This document shows positions 17,136-25,444 of a DNA stretch of 64,000 bases, in pieces; within the stretch, counting starts at the first letter, position 1, and every line of letters starts with the position of its first letter. Position numbers and translations under genes: made by a program. A model generated the notes under the pieces. The model saw only the letters and a program-made list of their open reading frames with translations, did not search any database and was not told the DNA's origin. The DNA is taken from assembly GCA_021463345.1 (NCBI GenBank), contig JAJTYM010000013.1, positions 1 to 64,000 on the forward strand. Reading direction: 5' to 3'. The DNA is from Pseudobdellovibrionaceae bacterium. Its GTDB lineage: Bacteria; Bdellovibrionota; Bdellovibrionia; Bdellovibrionales; JAMPXM01.

Positions 17136-18524
17136 TTAAACCGATTGCGAGAAAACCTTGGCGTCCGGCGCTTTCGCGCGCAAGCGCGCGTCGAGCGCCA
17201 TGCAGGCGTTGCGCAGGAAGGGCCGCCCGGCGCCGGTCAGGCGGAGCCTCCGCCCCTCGACCTCCACCAAGCCGTCCCGGATCGGTTCCGCGAGGAATTC
17301 GCGCGCGTCGGCCGCCTGCGCGTCGTTTTCGAGCTCCACTTCCCAACGGGTCATGAGCGCGAGGATCTGCTCGCGGCGACGTCGATCCTCGTCGTTCAGC
17401 AGGTGGCCTCGCAACGTCGGGATCTCCCCGGCTTGCACGCGCCGCTCGTACACCGGCAACGCCTTCTCGTTCTGGTGGAAGCAACCGGGCGCCTCCGAGA
17501 TCGCGCTCACGCCCAGGCCGAGGAGCGCCTCCGTGCGGAAATCGACGTAACCCATGAAGTTGCGGTGGAGCGTGCGATCCCTCTCGGACTTCGCCAGCGC
17601 GTCCGTGGGCAAGGCGAAATGGTCCATGCCGATCTCGACGTAACCCCCGCGCGACAGGACGTCGCGCGAGATTTCGTAAAGACGGCGCTTCTCCTCGCCC
17701 GCGGGCAAATCCTCGTCCTTGAACAGGCGCTGCGCGGGCTTGATCCACGGCACCAAAGCGAAACTGTAGAGCGCGATCCGGTCGGGTTTGAGGCGCACGG
17801 TCGTTTCGGCCATCGCGAAAACGCTTTCGGGCGTCTGCTTCGGCAGGCCGTAGATCAGGTCGAAGTTCACGGATTCGTAGCCGAGAGACCGCGCGACCTC
17901 GGTGAGACGCTCGGTCATCTCGAGCGGCTGGATGCGGTTGACGAGCCGCTGCACCTCCGGGCTGAAGTCCTGCACACCCATCGAAACCCGCGAAAAGCCG
18001 AGGGCGCGCAGGGCCTCGAGGTGCGCGCGGCTCGTGCGCCGCGGATCGACCTCGATCGAGCCCTCGAACCCCGCTGGATCGACGCGCACGTCTTCGAGGA
18101 TCGGCCGCAGGAGTTTTTCCAGGTTCGCCGGCGACAGGAACGTCGGCGTCCCCCCTCCCAGGTGGATCTGGCGCAGCGGGCGCTCGCGCAGCCTCGGAAC
18201 CTTCTCCAGGTAAGCGCCCCACTCCTTCAGGAGGAGCTGGACGTACGGCTCCTCGCGGCCGTGATCCTTGGTGATCGAGGTGTTGCAGCCGCAGAAGGTG
18301 CAGAGCGTTTCGCAGTACGGGATGTGCAGGTACATGGACCAGCTCATCTCCCCGCGCCCGTCGGCCGCGGGCGCGTCGAACGCGCGCCGGAGCTCGTCGA
18401 TCCATTGCCGCCCCGTCGGCGAGTCCGACCAGTACGGCACGGTCGGGTAAGACGTGTAGCGGGGCGCCGGCACGTCGTACTTCTTGAAAAGCTCCGAGCT
18501 CGTCGTCTTCATCGCGGCCCTCAT
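17136..18524 (-). CDS. hemN: Oxygen-independent coproporphyrinogen III dehydrogenase
   Basis: A radical SAM enzyme converting coproporphyrinogen III to protoporphyrinogen IX (462 aa). The N-terminus has the HemN mark VPAPRYTSYPT, followed by the cluster motif YCETLCTFCGCN (CX3CX2C plus the extra Cys). Then come GGGTPTFLSPANL and a C-terminal HemN domain. Start: the ATG at 18524 overlaps the hemE TGA as ATGA; an ATG at 18512 is equally possible. Paired with an oxygen-dependent HemG/HemY, this gives an operon that mixes anaerobic-type and aerobic-type steps. Confidence 0.95.
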   Translation of the reverse strand: MRAAMKTTSSELFKKYDVPAPRYTSYPTVPYWSDSPTGRQWIDELRRAFDAPAADGRGEMSWSMYLHIPYCETLCTFCGCNTSITKDHGREEPYVQLLLKEWGAYLEKVPRLRERPLRQIHLGGGTPTFLSPANLEKLLRPILEDVRVDPAGFEGSIEVDPRRTSRAHLEALRALGFSRVSMGVQDFSPEVQRLVNRIQPLEMTERLTEVARSLGYESVNFDLIYGLPKQTPESVFAMAETTVRLKPDRIALYSFALVPWIKPAQRLFKDEDLPAGEEKRRLYEISRDVLSRGGYVEIGMDHFALPTDALAKSERDRTLHRNFMGYVDFRTEALLGLGVSAISEAPGCFHQNEKALPVYERRVQAGEIPTLRGHLLNDEDRRRREQILALMTRWEVELENDAQAADAREFLAEPIRDGLVEVEGRRLRLTGAGRPFLRNACMALDARLRAKAPDAKVFSQSV

Positions 18525-19543
18525 TTGAACATCTCGCGCGCGAGCGTCACGAAAGCCCGCACGTTCTCCTCGGGCGTCAGCGGCAGCACGCCGTGGCCAA
18601 GGCCGCAGACCCAGCCAGCCCGTTCCTCGGGCGAGAGTTCCGCGATCGCCTCGAGGTGGCGGGACGCCTCGGCGCGGAATTCCTCCGCGGGGAGGAAGAG
18701 CATCGCCTGATCGAAATTCCCCTGGTTGAAACCGAGCCCGTAGCCGCGCAAAACGTCCGCCATTTCCCAGCGGTGATCGAAACCGAGGCCCGCCACCGGG
18801 CTCCCCGGGCGGAAAAGCGGGTGCGCGAGGTGCCCCGGCCCCGCCCCTTTGGTGTAATACCCGACCCGGCCCGCGAATTCGCGCGCGAGCCGCTCGAGCT
18901 GGGGAACGACCCGTTCGCGGAACACGCGAGGATCGAGCTCGCCGGCCGACGTGTCGAGGATCATCACGAGCTCCGCGCCGCCCTCGAGCTGCAGCTGGAT
19001 GTTCTCGCGCAGGAGCGGGACGAGCTTCGCGCAGAACGGCTCGAACAGCCGGATCAGGCCCTTGCTCTTCCGCATCGATCCCTTGTGCTCGTTTTCGACC
19101 GCGTACGTGAACAGCGTCCACGGCCCGCCGACGAAACCGATCAAGCTCTTGCCGGCCGGCAGCCGCGCGCGCGTCGCGCGCACGGCCTCCTTCTGGAACC
19201 TCACCCCGTCGAGCGCCTCGGCGGGCGGGCGGAGACGGTCGACGTTGGTTTCGTCCAAATGCCAACCGAGCGCGGGGGCCGGATCGTACGACAACCCCAT
19301 GCCCATGGCCTCGAGCGGGAAGAGCAGGTCGCTGAACAGGATCGCGACGTCGAAATCGAAATCGCGGATCGGTCCCATCGCGACCTCGGCCGCCAACTCC
19401 GGCTTCTTGCACAGGTCCATGAAGGAGTGCGCGGCGCGGAGTTCCCGGTAGTGCCGGTGGTAACGGCCCGCCTGGCGCATGAACCAGATCGGCGGAGTCG
19501 CCTGCGGCGCGCGCTTGAGCGCGTTCTGAAAACGTTCGTTCAT
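18521..19543 (-). CDS. hemE: Uroporphyrinogen decarboxylase
   Basis: It decarboxylates the four acetate side chains of uroporphyrinogen III to give coproporphyrinogen III (340 aa). The start sequence PPIWFMRQAGRYHRHYRELR contains the family signature with the catalytic-site Arg residues. The FVGGPWTLFTYAVEN and CGLGHGVLPLTPEENV motifs complete it. The ATG at 19543 follows GGGGG. It lies 13 bases after the response-regulator gene and overlaps hemN by 4 bases. Confidence 0.96.
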   Translation of the reverse strand: MNERFQNALKRAPQATPPIWFMRQAGRYHRHYRELRAAHSFMDLCKKPELAAEVAMGPIRDFDFDVAILFSDLLFPLEAMGMGLSYDPAPALGWHLDETNVDRLRPPAEALDGVRFQKEAVRATRARLPAGKSLIGFVGGPWTLFTYAVENEHKGSMRKSKGLIRLFEPFCAKLVPLLRENIQLQLEGGAELVMILDTSAGELDPRVFRERVVPQLERLAREFAGRVGYYTKGAGPGHLAHPLFRPGSPVAGLGFDHRWEMADVLRGYGLGFNQGNFDQAMLFLPAEEFRAEASRHLEAIAELSPEERAGWVCGLGHGVLPLTPEENVRAFVTLAREMFK

Positions 19544-19556
19544 GGAAAAACCCCCT

Positions 19557-20249
19557 TCACTCTTCCCTCTGCTCCGCCGGCGACTCCGGGGAGACGAACT
19601 GGTAACCCACCCCGCGCACCGACCGGATCCACCGCCCGCCCTCCTCGCCCAGCGCTTGGCGGAGGCGGACGATCGCGTTGTCGACGGTCCGCGCGGTCGG
19701 GAACCTGTCCTCGCCCCAGATCTCGTCGAGGGCACGGTCGCGGCTGACGACGTCGGGCGAGGCTTCGATCAAGAGATGGAGCAGGTCGAAGTCGCGCGTC
19801 GCCGGGAACTCGCGGTTCCCTTCGGCGTCGGTGATCGAGCGGCCGGCGAGATCGACGACCCGGCCGCCGCAGGCGATTTCAGTCTTCGGCGCGTGCGTCT
19901 CCAGCACGTGGCGGATGCGGATCAGGAGCTCCTTGAGATGGAACGGCTTCGGTATGAACTCCTCGGCGCCGATCTCGTAACCCTCGAGGCGGCGCTCGGC
20001 CGTGTTCATCGCCGTGACGAAAAGGAACGGCGTCGCCTTCTCGCTCTTCACCCGCCGCGCGAACTCGAAACCAGATCCGTCCGGAAGCCCCACGTCGAGG
20101 ACGATGAGGTGGAACTCGCCCTTTCGGAACTCCGCCTCCGCGTCCCTCTGCGTGGTCACCCAACGCACCCCGTAACCTTCCTTGGTGAGCCGCTCGGTGA
20201 GCGTCTCACCAAGGGTTTCGTCGTCCTCGACGAGAAGCAGACGGGTCAT
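19557..20249 (-). CDS. OmpR-family response regulator embedded in the heme operon
   Basis: A two-domain DNA-binding response regulator (230 aa). The receiver has the acidic pair VEDDE near the start, the phospho-acceptor Asp in HLIVLDVGLPDGSGF, the Thr/Ser position in FVTAM and the Lys in IPKPF. The C-terminal winged helix is of OmpR/PhoB type, ending with RSVRGVGYQFV. The start overlaps the kinase stop (ATGA), and the stop lies 13 bases before hemE. Its position inside the operon suggests that it is co-expressed with, and may control, heme synthesis. That is inference. Confidence 0.93.
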   Translation of the reverse strand: MTRLLLVEDDETLGETLTERLTKEGYGVRWVTTQRDAEAEFRKGEFHLIVLDVGLPDGSGFEFARRVKSEKATPFLFVTAMNTAERRLEGYEIGAEEFIPKPFHLKELLIRIRHVLETHAPKTEIACGGRVVDLAGRSITDAEGNREFPATRDFDLLHLLIEASPDVVSRDRALDEIWGEDRFPTARTVDNAIVRLRQALGEEGGRWIRSVRGVGYQFVSPESPAEQREE

Positions 20250-21154
20250 GACGCCCTCCCATGCAGCTCGAGCCGCGCGCGGAAACCCTGCGGATTGGTG
20301 GCGTCGCCGCGGATCAGCCGCAATTCCCCGCCCATCCGCTCGGCGAGTTTTTTCGCGATGTGCAGGCCGATCCCCGAGCCCGACGTGGTCGTGTGCCGCA
20401 CGAAGATCCGGCCGAGATCGCCGACGTCCCCGGGGAACCCCCTGCCGTTATCGGCCAGTTCCAGCGCCACGCGCGCGCCGTCGACGGTCTCCGAGCGGAT
20501 CTCCACTCTGCTGGCCTTGCCGTGCACGACGGCGTTCTGAAGGAGGTTCTTGAGGATGCTCTCCAGGGCGCGCACGTCGGCCCGCACGCGGCACTCGCCC
20601 TCCATGCGGATGTCGAGCTCGGGCCAGTAATGGCGCAGGCTCGAGACGACCGCCCGCACGGAAACGTCGTCGAGGTGCAGCTGGCCCATCTCCGTGTCGG
20701 CGACGAAGAGCGAGTTGTCGAGCTGCAGCTCGAGGCGGACCGTGTCCTTGACGAGCCGGCGGCTGACGCGCGCGTGCTCGGGCGAACCCTTGAGCTCTTC
20801 CTCGAGGGTCTCGGCCTGCAGGCGCAGGCTCGCCAGCGAGGTCTTCAGATCGTGCGTGAACGCCGCGAAGAACTCGCGGATCTGCCGCGAACGGCGGATC
20901 TCGGTGACCATGAAATAAAGCAGCGCGATCCCACCGCCGAGAAGGAGCGCGAACAGCACCAGCCCCTCGGACATGAGCATGCGGTGGCGGCGCGCGATCT
21001 CTTCGGCGGTCTCGGCCCGCACGACCGCCTGCAGGCGCGACAGCTGCTGCAGGCCGAACACCAGCCACCAACCCGCGAGACTGAGCGTCGCCGCCAGCCA
21101 GACGACGACGGCCGCGATCTTGACCTGCGAGGACCGAATCGATTTGTTCGCCAC
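20246..21154 (-). CDS. Membrane sensor histidine kinase embedded in the heme operon
   Basis: The partner of the following response regulator (302 aa). It has two membrane helices (VKIAAVVVWLAATLSLAGWW and GLVLFALLLGGGIALLYFMV), about 35 residues apart, so the periplasmic part is very short. Sensing is therefore probably in or near the membrane. The HisKA box reads FTHDLKTSLASLR. The ATPase has the N-box NLLQNAVVHG, the G1 box ADNGRGFPGD and GSGIGLHIAKKL. The GTG at 21154 has AAAGGAG upstream; another GTG at 21175 overlaps the hemL stop. Confidence 0.88.
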   Translation of the reverse strand: MANKSIRSSQVKIAAVVVWLAATLSLAGWWLVFGLQQLSRLQAVVRAETAEEIARRHRMLMSEGLVLFALLLGGGIALLYFMVTEIRRSRQIREFFAAFTHDLKTSLASLRLQAETLEEELKGSPEHARVSRRLVKDTVRLELQLDNSLFVADTEMGQLHLDDVSVRAVVSSLRHYWPELDIRMEGECRVRADVRALESILKNLLQNAVVHGKASRVEIRSETVDGARVALELADNGRGFPGDVGDLGRIFVRHTTTSGSGIGLHIAKKLAERMGGELRLIRGDATNPQGFRARLELHGRAS

Positions 21155-21171
21155 CCGTTCCCGCGCTCCTT

Positions 21172-22452
21172 TCACCCCAGCGCCCGGCTCGCGCGCGCGA
21201 TCGCGGCGACCGCTTCGTCGAGGACCTCGTCCGTATGCGCGTAGCCGATGAAGCCCACCTCGTAACCGCTCGGCGCGAGGTACACGCCCTCCTCGAGGCA
21301 CGCGTGGAACAACCCGCGGAAGCGCTCGGCATGGTCTTTCGGTATGTCGGCCAGCCGGCGCACCGGCCCCTCGCCCGCGCGCAGCCAGAACACCGACCCG
21401 CGGCGCGCGACCGAGATGTCGCGTCCCTGGGCCCGCAATTCCGCCTGGAGCTTCGCCGCGAAACGCGCGGCGCGGGCCTCCAACGCGCCGTACACGCCCT
21501 CACGCTCGACCTTGGCGAGCGTCGCCAGGCCCGCGCGCATCCCCACCGGGTTCGCGCTCAGCGTGCCCGCTTGGTAGACGGGGCCGCTCGGCGCGACGAG
21601 GTCCATGACCTCGCGACGGCCGCCGTACGCGCCCACGGGAAACCCTCCGCCGATGACTTTGCCGTACGTCACCAGGTCGGGGCGCAGGCCGGTGAGCTCG
21701 GCCATCCCCCCGAGCGCCACGCGGAAACCAGAGATGACTTCGTCGAAGATCAATAGGGCGCCCGCCGCGCGGGTTTTCCGCGCCACGTGCTCGAGGAATT
21801 CCCGGCGCTGTTCGAGCAGCCCGTAGTTGGCCGGCAGCGGCTCGATGATGACGGCCGCCACCCGCCCGTCATGGAGATCGAGAACCTCGTCGAAACCCGC
21901 CTCGTCGTCGAGCGGCGCGACGAGCGTTTCCGCGGCGACCTCGGCCGAAACGCCGGCGCTGTCGCTCGCCGCCGCGCCCGCCAGGCCAGAGCCCGCCTTG
22001 ACGAGAAGCGAGTCGGCGTGGCCGTGGTAGCAGCCCTCGAATTTGACGATTTTCGACCGCCCCGTCGCCGCGCGCGCGACACGGAGCGCGCTCATCACGG
22101 CCTCGGTGCCCGAACTGACGAAACGCACTTTCTCGAGCCACGGCAGCCGACCCGTCATCCATTCGGCGAGTTCGAGCGAATACGGTTCGCACGCGCCGAA
22201 GCTCCAGGCCGTGTCGATCATCTCCTTGACCGCGCCCGCGACCTCGGGATCGCGATGGCCGAGGATCAAAGGCCCGAAGCTCTGGCAGAAATCGATCAGC
22301 CAATGGCCCTCGACCGACTGCAGGCGGGCGCCCTCGGCCTTTTGGAAAAAGACGGGGGTGCCGCCCACGCTTTTGAACGCGCGCACGGGGCTGTGCACCC
22401 CGCCGGGCGCGATCCGCAACGCGCGTTGGAACAAACTTTCGGACATCGTCAT
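21172..22452 (-). CDS. hemL: Glutamate-1-semialdehyde 2,1-aminomutase
   Basis: A PLP enzyme making 5-aminolevulinate in the C5 pathway (426 aa). The start has [16 protein letters not shown]; the PLP-Asp region is [11 protein letters not shown], and the Schiff-base Lys is in [17 protein letters not shown]. The ATG at 22452 overlaps the hemC-hemD stop as ATGA, with GAGGAG seven bases upstream. With HemA it shows that heme is made from glutamyl-tRNA rather than from glycine and succinyl-CoA. Confidence 0.96.
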   Translation of the reverse strand: MTMSESLFQRALRIAPGGVHSPVRAFKSVGGTPVFFQKAEGARLQSVEGHWLIDFCQSFGPLILGHRDPEVAGAVKEMIDTAWSFGACEPYSLELAEWMTGRLPWLEKVRFVSSGTEAVMSALRVARAATGRSKIVKFEGCYHGHADSLLVKAGSGLAGAAASDSAGVSAEVAAETLVAPLDDEAGFDEVLDLHDGRVAAVIIEPLPANYGLLEQRREFLEHVARKTRAAGALLIFDEVISGFRVALGGMAELTGLRPDLVTYGKVIGGGFPVGAYGGRREVMDLVAPSGPVYQAGTLSANPVGMRAGLATLAKVEREGVYGALEARAARFAAKLQAELRAQGRDISVARRGSVFWLRAGEGPVRRLADIPKDHAERFRGLFHACLEEGVYLAPSGYEVGFIGYAHTDEVLDEAVAAIARASRALG

Positions 22453-24071
22453 GCTCCGTCTCCTCGCGGTTCGTCCCCTCCGGCCCACGCGAGCCACGCC
22501 TCGCGCCCGAGGACGACGTCGATCCTCGCGTCCGGGCCCAGGCGGCGGCGCAAATGCGCCAAGGTCAGACCGGGCCCACAGGCATGATACGCCTTGCGGA
22601 TCCCGGGCTCCAGCTCCAACGCGCGGTCGAACGCCGTGCCACTCGTCCAGAAGAAATGGGTCTTGCCCTTGAGATCGGGCGCGTCGCGGCGGGCGACCAG
22701 GCGGTACGTCGCGAGGCTTCGCATGCCGGCGGCGCTGCGATCGTGGGTCAACTTCAGCCAAGGGAGTTCCCCCGCTTCGCGGCTGCGACCGCGATCGCCA
22801 TCTCCATCGCGACCATCGTCGCGGCCGCGGCCGAACAGAGTCCGGGCGCGCGTCGGTTCGGCCTCGCCGAGACCCTCGGCCGAACCGTTCACCCACACCC
22901 CGCGGTGAGCGAGCTTGGCCCATGTCCGCAGGCCCGCGCACCAAACCACCTGCCGCTCGCCGAGGCTCGCATCGGCCGGCAAGGCCGTGGCGCGCGACAC
23001 CCAAACGCACTCCGCCGCCGCGAGTTCGGCCTCCCAAGCCGAACGCGGCAGGGGCTCGCGCGAGAACAGCGGTTCATCGTCGCCCGAAGCGGGCCAGATC
23101 CGCGAGGCGTCTTCCGGCCGCGGCGCCGCGGCTCCTTCGCGGCCGCGGATCTCGAACGCGTCCAGGACCTCCCCCGCCTCGCTGAGCCCGCGCAGAGAGA
23201 ACACCCGCCCGTATTCGCGCTCAAGAACGGTCACGCCGATTTTCTGGTGGCAGCCGCCGCCGTACCCGGCGAGCGTCCGTCGTTCCTCCTGAACGCAGGC
23301 GAAGGTGCCCGCGCAATGGATCCGCGCCAAAATATCCTTCAGTTCCGGCCGGCCGCGCCGGATCTCGACGGCGAGCGCCCCTTGGGCCGCCGCCGTCGGG
23401 TTGCAGGACACGGGCAAAACCATCCAACGGCAATTCTCAAGCGCCGACCGCAGGATCTGGCGCGTCTCCGCGCATTCGGAAGCCTCCTGCCCGGGGGCGG
23501 AGCCGCGTTCCGGGGCATCGCTTTCGAGCAAACGGTCGAGCGCGGCCTTCGCCACGATCAAACCGTCGGCGTCCCCGGCGAAAAGCTTGCCCACGCGCGT
23601 GGGCACGTTGCCGCGCACGTCGAGGAATTCGACCCGCTCCACGGGGAAAGGCAAGTAAGTCTTGAGGAACGGCCCGAGGTTGTGCGCGCGCCGAGGGGAC
23701 GAGGTGAGAACGCGGACCCGGCGCGCGGCGGCCGCGGAACCCATGCGGTCGCGCCGGAACAAGAGCACGTCGCGGACATCGGCCCTCGGGAGCGTCGCCG
23801 CGACCTCTGTCTGTTCCCGCGGCTCAGTGGGGAGGTCCTTCCAGGAGTGCACGACCAAGTCCGCGCGGCCGTCGATGAGGTCCTTGAGGAAGTCCTCGGT
23901 GAACACGCCCTTCGCTGGCATCCGCCACAGCGGATCCTGCAGGTTGACATCGCCCAGGGATTCGCGGAAATCGTATTCGACCTCGATCCCGAGCCCGGCG
24001 AGGGCCCGGCCGACCATTCGCGCTTGCAGGCGGGCGAGGTCGCTCCGGCGCGCGGCGATCCTCAGGCGCAT
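22449..24071 (-). CDS. hemC: Fused porphobilinogen deaminase / uroporphyrinogen-III synthase
   Basis: A bifunctional protein (540 aa). Residues about 1-315 are Hem[31 protein letters not shown] with the catalytic Asp, and the dipyrromethane-cofactor Cys in [12 protein letters not shown] (about residue 274). Residues about 340-540 look like a divergent HemD, seen in [18 protein letters not shown] and [13 protein letters not shown]. An Arg/Asp/Gly-rich linker lies between the two HemD lobes. The ATG at 24071 is taken; 24083 is possible. HemC-HemD fusions are known in other bacteria, such as Leptospira. No separate hemD is present in the window. Confidence 0.88.
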   Translation of the reverse strand: MRLRIAARRSDLARLQARMVGRALAGLGIEVEYDFRESLGDVNLQDPLWRMPAKGVFTEDFLKDLIDGRADLVVHSWKDLPTEPREQTEVAATLPRADVRDVLLFRRDRMGSAAAARRVRVLTSSPRRAHNLGPFLKTYLPFPVERVEFLDVRGNVPTRVGKLFAGDADGLIVAKAALDRLLESDAPERGSAPGQEASECAETRQILRSALENCRWMVLPVSCNPTAAAQGALAVEIRRGRPELKDILARIHCAGTFACVQEERRTLAGYGGGCHQKIGVTVLEREYGRVFSLRGLSEAGEVLDAFEIRGREGAAAPRPEDASRIWPASGDDEPLFSREPLPRSAWEAELAAAECVWVSRATALPADASLGERQVVWCAGLRTWAKLAHRGVWVNGSAEGLGEAEPTRARTLFGRGRDDGRDGDGDRGRSREAGELPWLKLTHDRSAAGMRSLATYRLVARRDAPDLKGKTHFFWTSGTAFDRALELEPGIRKAYHACGPGLTLAHLRRRLGPDARIDVVLGREAWLAWAGGDEPRGDGA

Positions 24072-24979
24072 ACGTCTTCCCATCCGAACGGACGGTACTC
24101 GACGTGGCGGTCGCGCTCGGCGACGACGTTCGCGATCGCATCGAAAGCGAGTTTGCGGCGGCCAGCGATCGATTCCTGGTTGGCGGAGATCCGGCGCATC
24201 AATTCATGAAGCGGGGTCAATGGACCGTCGCCGGCGAGCGAGCTGAGCCGGTCCGCGTCCCCCCCGCCCCTCAGGTCGAAGACCCTGTCGAACACGCCGC
24301 CGCCCGCCCATGCCGCGAGGTCGGCCGCGCTCATCGGAGCGGCGACGACCAAGGCGCTCCCTTGCGCCGCCCCGCCGCTCAAGCGGCCGCTCAGCCCATG
24401 AAAACGAACGCCTGGGAACTGCGCCCGCAACTTGCCCGCCCGCGCGAGGTCGCGCACGTGCACGTGCACGTTCGTGCCGTCCTTGCAGATCCATGGCAGG
24501 ATCTCGCCCGCCAGATGCCCTCCGCCGACGACGTGCACGACGGGTGCGCCGCGCAATTCCTTGCGCAAAAGGCTGCCGTAGCTCTGGCTGCCGAGATCGT
24601 TCAGGTGAGTCGCGCGGATTTTTTTGGCGTCTTCGAGCAAAGCCCGGGTGAAGCGGCGCAAGTCGCGTTCGAGCCCGGACGCGTCGGGACCTCCCGGCCA
24701 CGCTCCGAACCACCCCGCGACCGCGTTCTTGAACTGGCCGAAAACTTCCGTTTCGCCGACGAGCGGCGAATGCAATCCGCAGATGATCTCAAGGCAAACG
24801 CGGTACGCCTCGGAACCGGCGTGGATCTGGTCCTCGGGCCGCAGCTCCAGCTCGCTCAACGCGTGCGCGGGACCGAAAGCGACCTTCCGCAAACAGGTCT
24901 GCCACAGCCGCCAGTCTGAAGAAGCGGCGCGAAAGGCATCGCCGTCTTTTCGATGCACTAAAACGAGGTCGCTGAACAT
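24062..24979 (-). CDS. hemA: Glutamyl-tRNA reductase, short divergent form
   Basis: The first step of the C5 pathway: Glu-tRNA to glutamate-1-semialdehyde with NADPH (305 aa). Family marks are a TC motif in LWQTCLRK (Cys29, likely the catalytic thiol of the usual STCNR), LVGETEVFGQFKNAV (the GEPQILGQ-type motif) and the nucleotide loop VGGGHLAG at 151-158. It is about 100 residues shorter than typical GluTR. The N-terminal strand is altered and most of the C-terminal dimerisation domain is missing. Start at ATG after AGGA. First gene of the operon and overlaps hemC. Confidence 0.85.
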   Translation of the reverse strand: MFSDLVLVHRKDGDAFRAASSDWRLWQTCLRKVAFGPAHALSELELRPEDQIHAGSEAYRVCLEIICGLHSPLVGETEVFGQFKNAVAGWFGAWPGGPDASGLERDLRRFTRALLEDAKKIRATHLNDLGSQSYGSLLRKELRGAPVVHVVGGGHLAGEILPWICKDGTNVHVHVRDLARAGKLRAQFPGVRFHGLSGRLSGGAAQGSALVVAAPMSAADLAAWAGGGVFDRVFDLRGGGDADRLSSLAGDGPLTPLHELMRRISANQESIAGRRKLAFDAIANVVAERDRHVEYRPFGWEDVCA

Positions 24980-25009
24980 GGGTTGATCCTAGACCAGGGT
25001 GCGGCAAGC

Positions 25010-25060
25010 TGTGTCACAGTTTTGTCATAACCATTGGAGTCTTCGAGCGTTTTTGTCAAA
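25010..25060 (-). promoter_or_regulatory. Candidate regulator-binding repeats in the heme-operon leader
   Basis: On the minus strand, TGAC occurs in the same orientation three times (plus-strand GTCA at 25014-25017, 25025-25028 and 25056-25059). The steps are 11 and 31 bases, about one and three helical turns. The flanks are similar: TGACAAAA twice and TGACACAG once. CTGTGTCACAG (25010-25020) is also a perfect 11-base palindrome. Direct repeats about 11 bp apart suit OmpR-family regulators, and one is encoded in this operon. A TTGACA at 25055-25060 could instead be a -35 box. Confidence 0.35.
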
Positions 25061-25376
25061 GCGCAAAACAATTGAGAGACCGCCGCCGTGACGCGGCGAT
25101 ATGGCCAAAAGGCCACGCCCGACGCCGGGGCCGAACGTATGAAAACGAGGCGGGCGCCGCTCGGCTCGGGCTCGTCGCGGAAGGCGCGAATTCCCGCGGG
25201 CCGCGCCCCAAAAAAGCGCGCCCATGGAACCGCCGTCGGCACCGGCTTGCCGGCACTGACTGCAAGTCAGCAAATTTTGTTTTCCTGTTCCAAGACAAGA
25301 CGTCGCATCGGAGTCTGGGACGACCCCTGTTTAATTTTGAATAAACGAACGCCCTGGTAAACTTAAACTTCAATTG

Positions 25377-25420
25377 GGCGGTCGCGATGCCGATGAGGCC
25401 TCATCGCCAACGCGACCGCC
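25377..25420 (+). promoter_or_regulatory. Long hairpin in the leader of the kinase gene
   Basis: Outer arms GGCGGTCGCG (25377-25386) and CGCGACCGCC (25411-25420) pair over 10 bp. Inside them CGATGAGGCCTCATCG (25391-25406) is a perfect 16-base palindrome. The structure ends 11 bases before the GAGGGAG ribosome site. There is no T-run, so it is not an ordinary terminator. It may affect mRNA stability or translation, or be an operator. Confidence 0.5.
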
Positions 25421-25444
25421 GCACGTTGTTTGAGGGAGTATGGA

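Larger units (their letters stand above)
24980..25444. other. Divergent control region between the heme operon and a kinase gene
   Basis: About 465 bases with no credible gene. The left end is the leader of hemA and holds TGAC direct repeats (listed separately). The middle is GC-rich and featureless. The right end is AT-richer (25325-25375), suited to a promoter, and then carries a long hairpin before the kinase ribosome site. Confidence 0.6.

Noticed and set aside
17136-19412. A 758-codon frame extending hemN upstream
   Set aside because: The N-terminal part is an out-of-frame reading of hemE. HemN homology begins at the ATG near 18524/18512.
14772-24979. A complete heme pathway in one operon
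   Set aside because: hemB (porphobilinogen synthase) is not in the operon or elsewhere in the window, so the set is not complete here.
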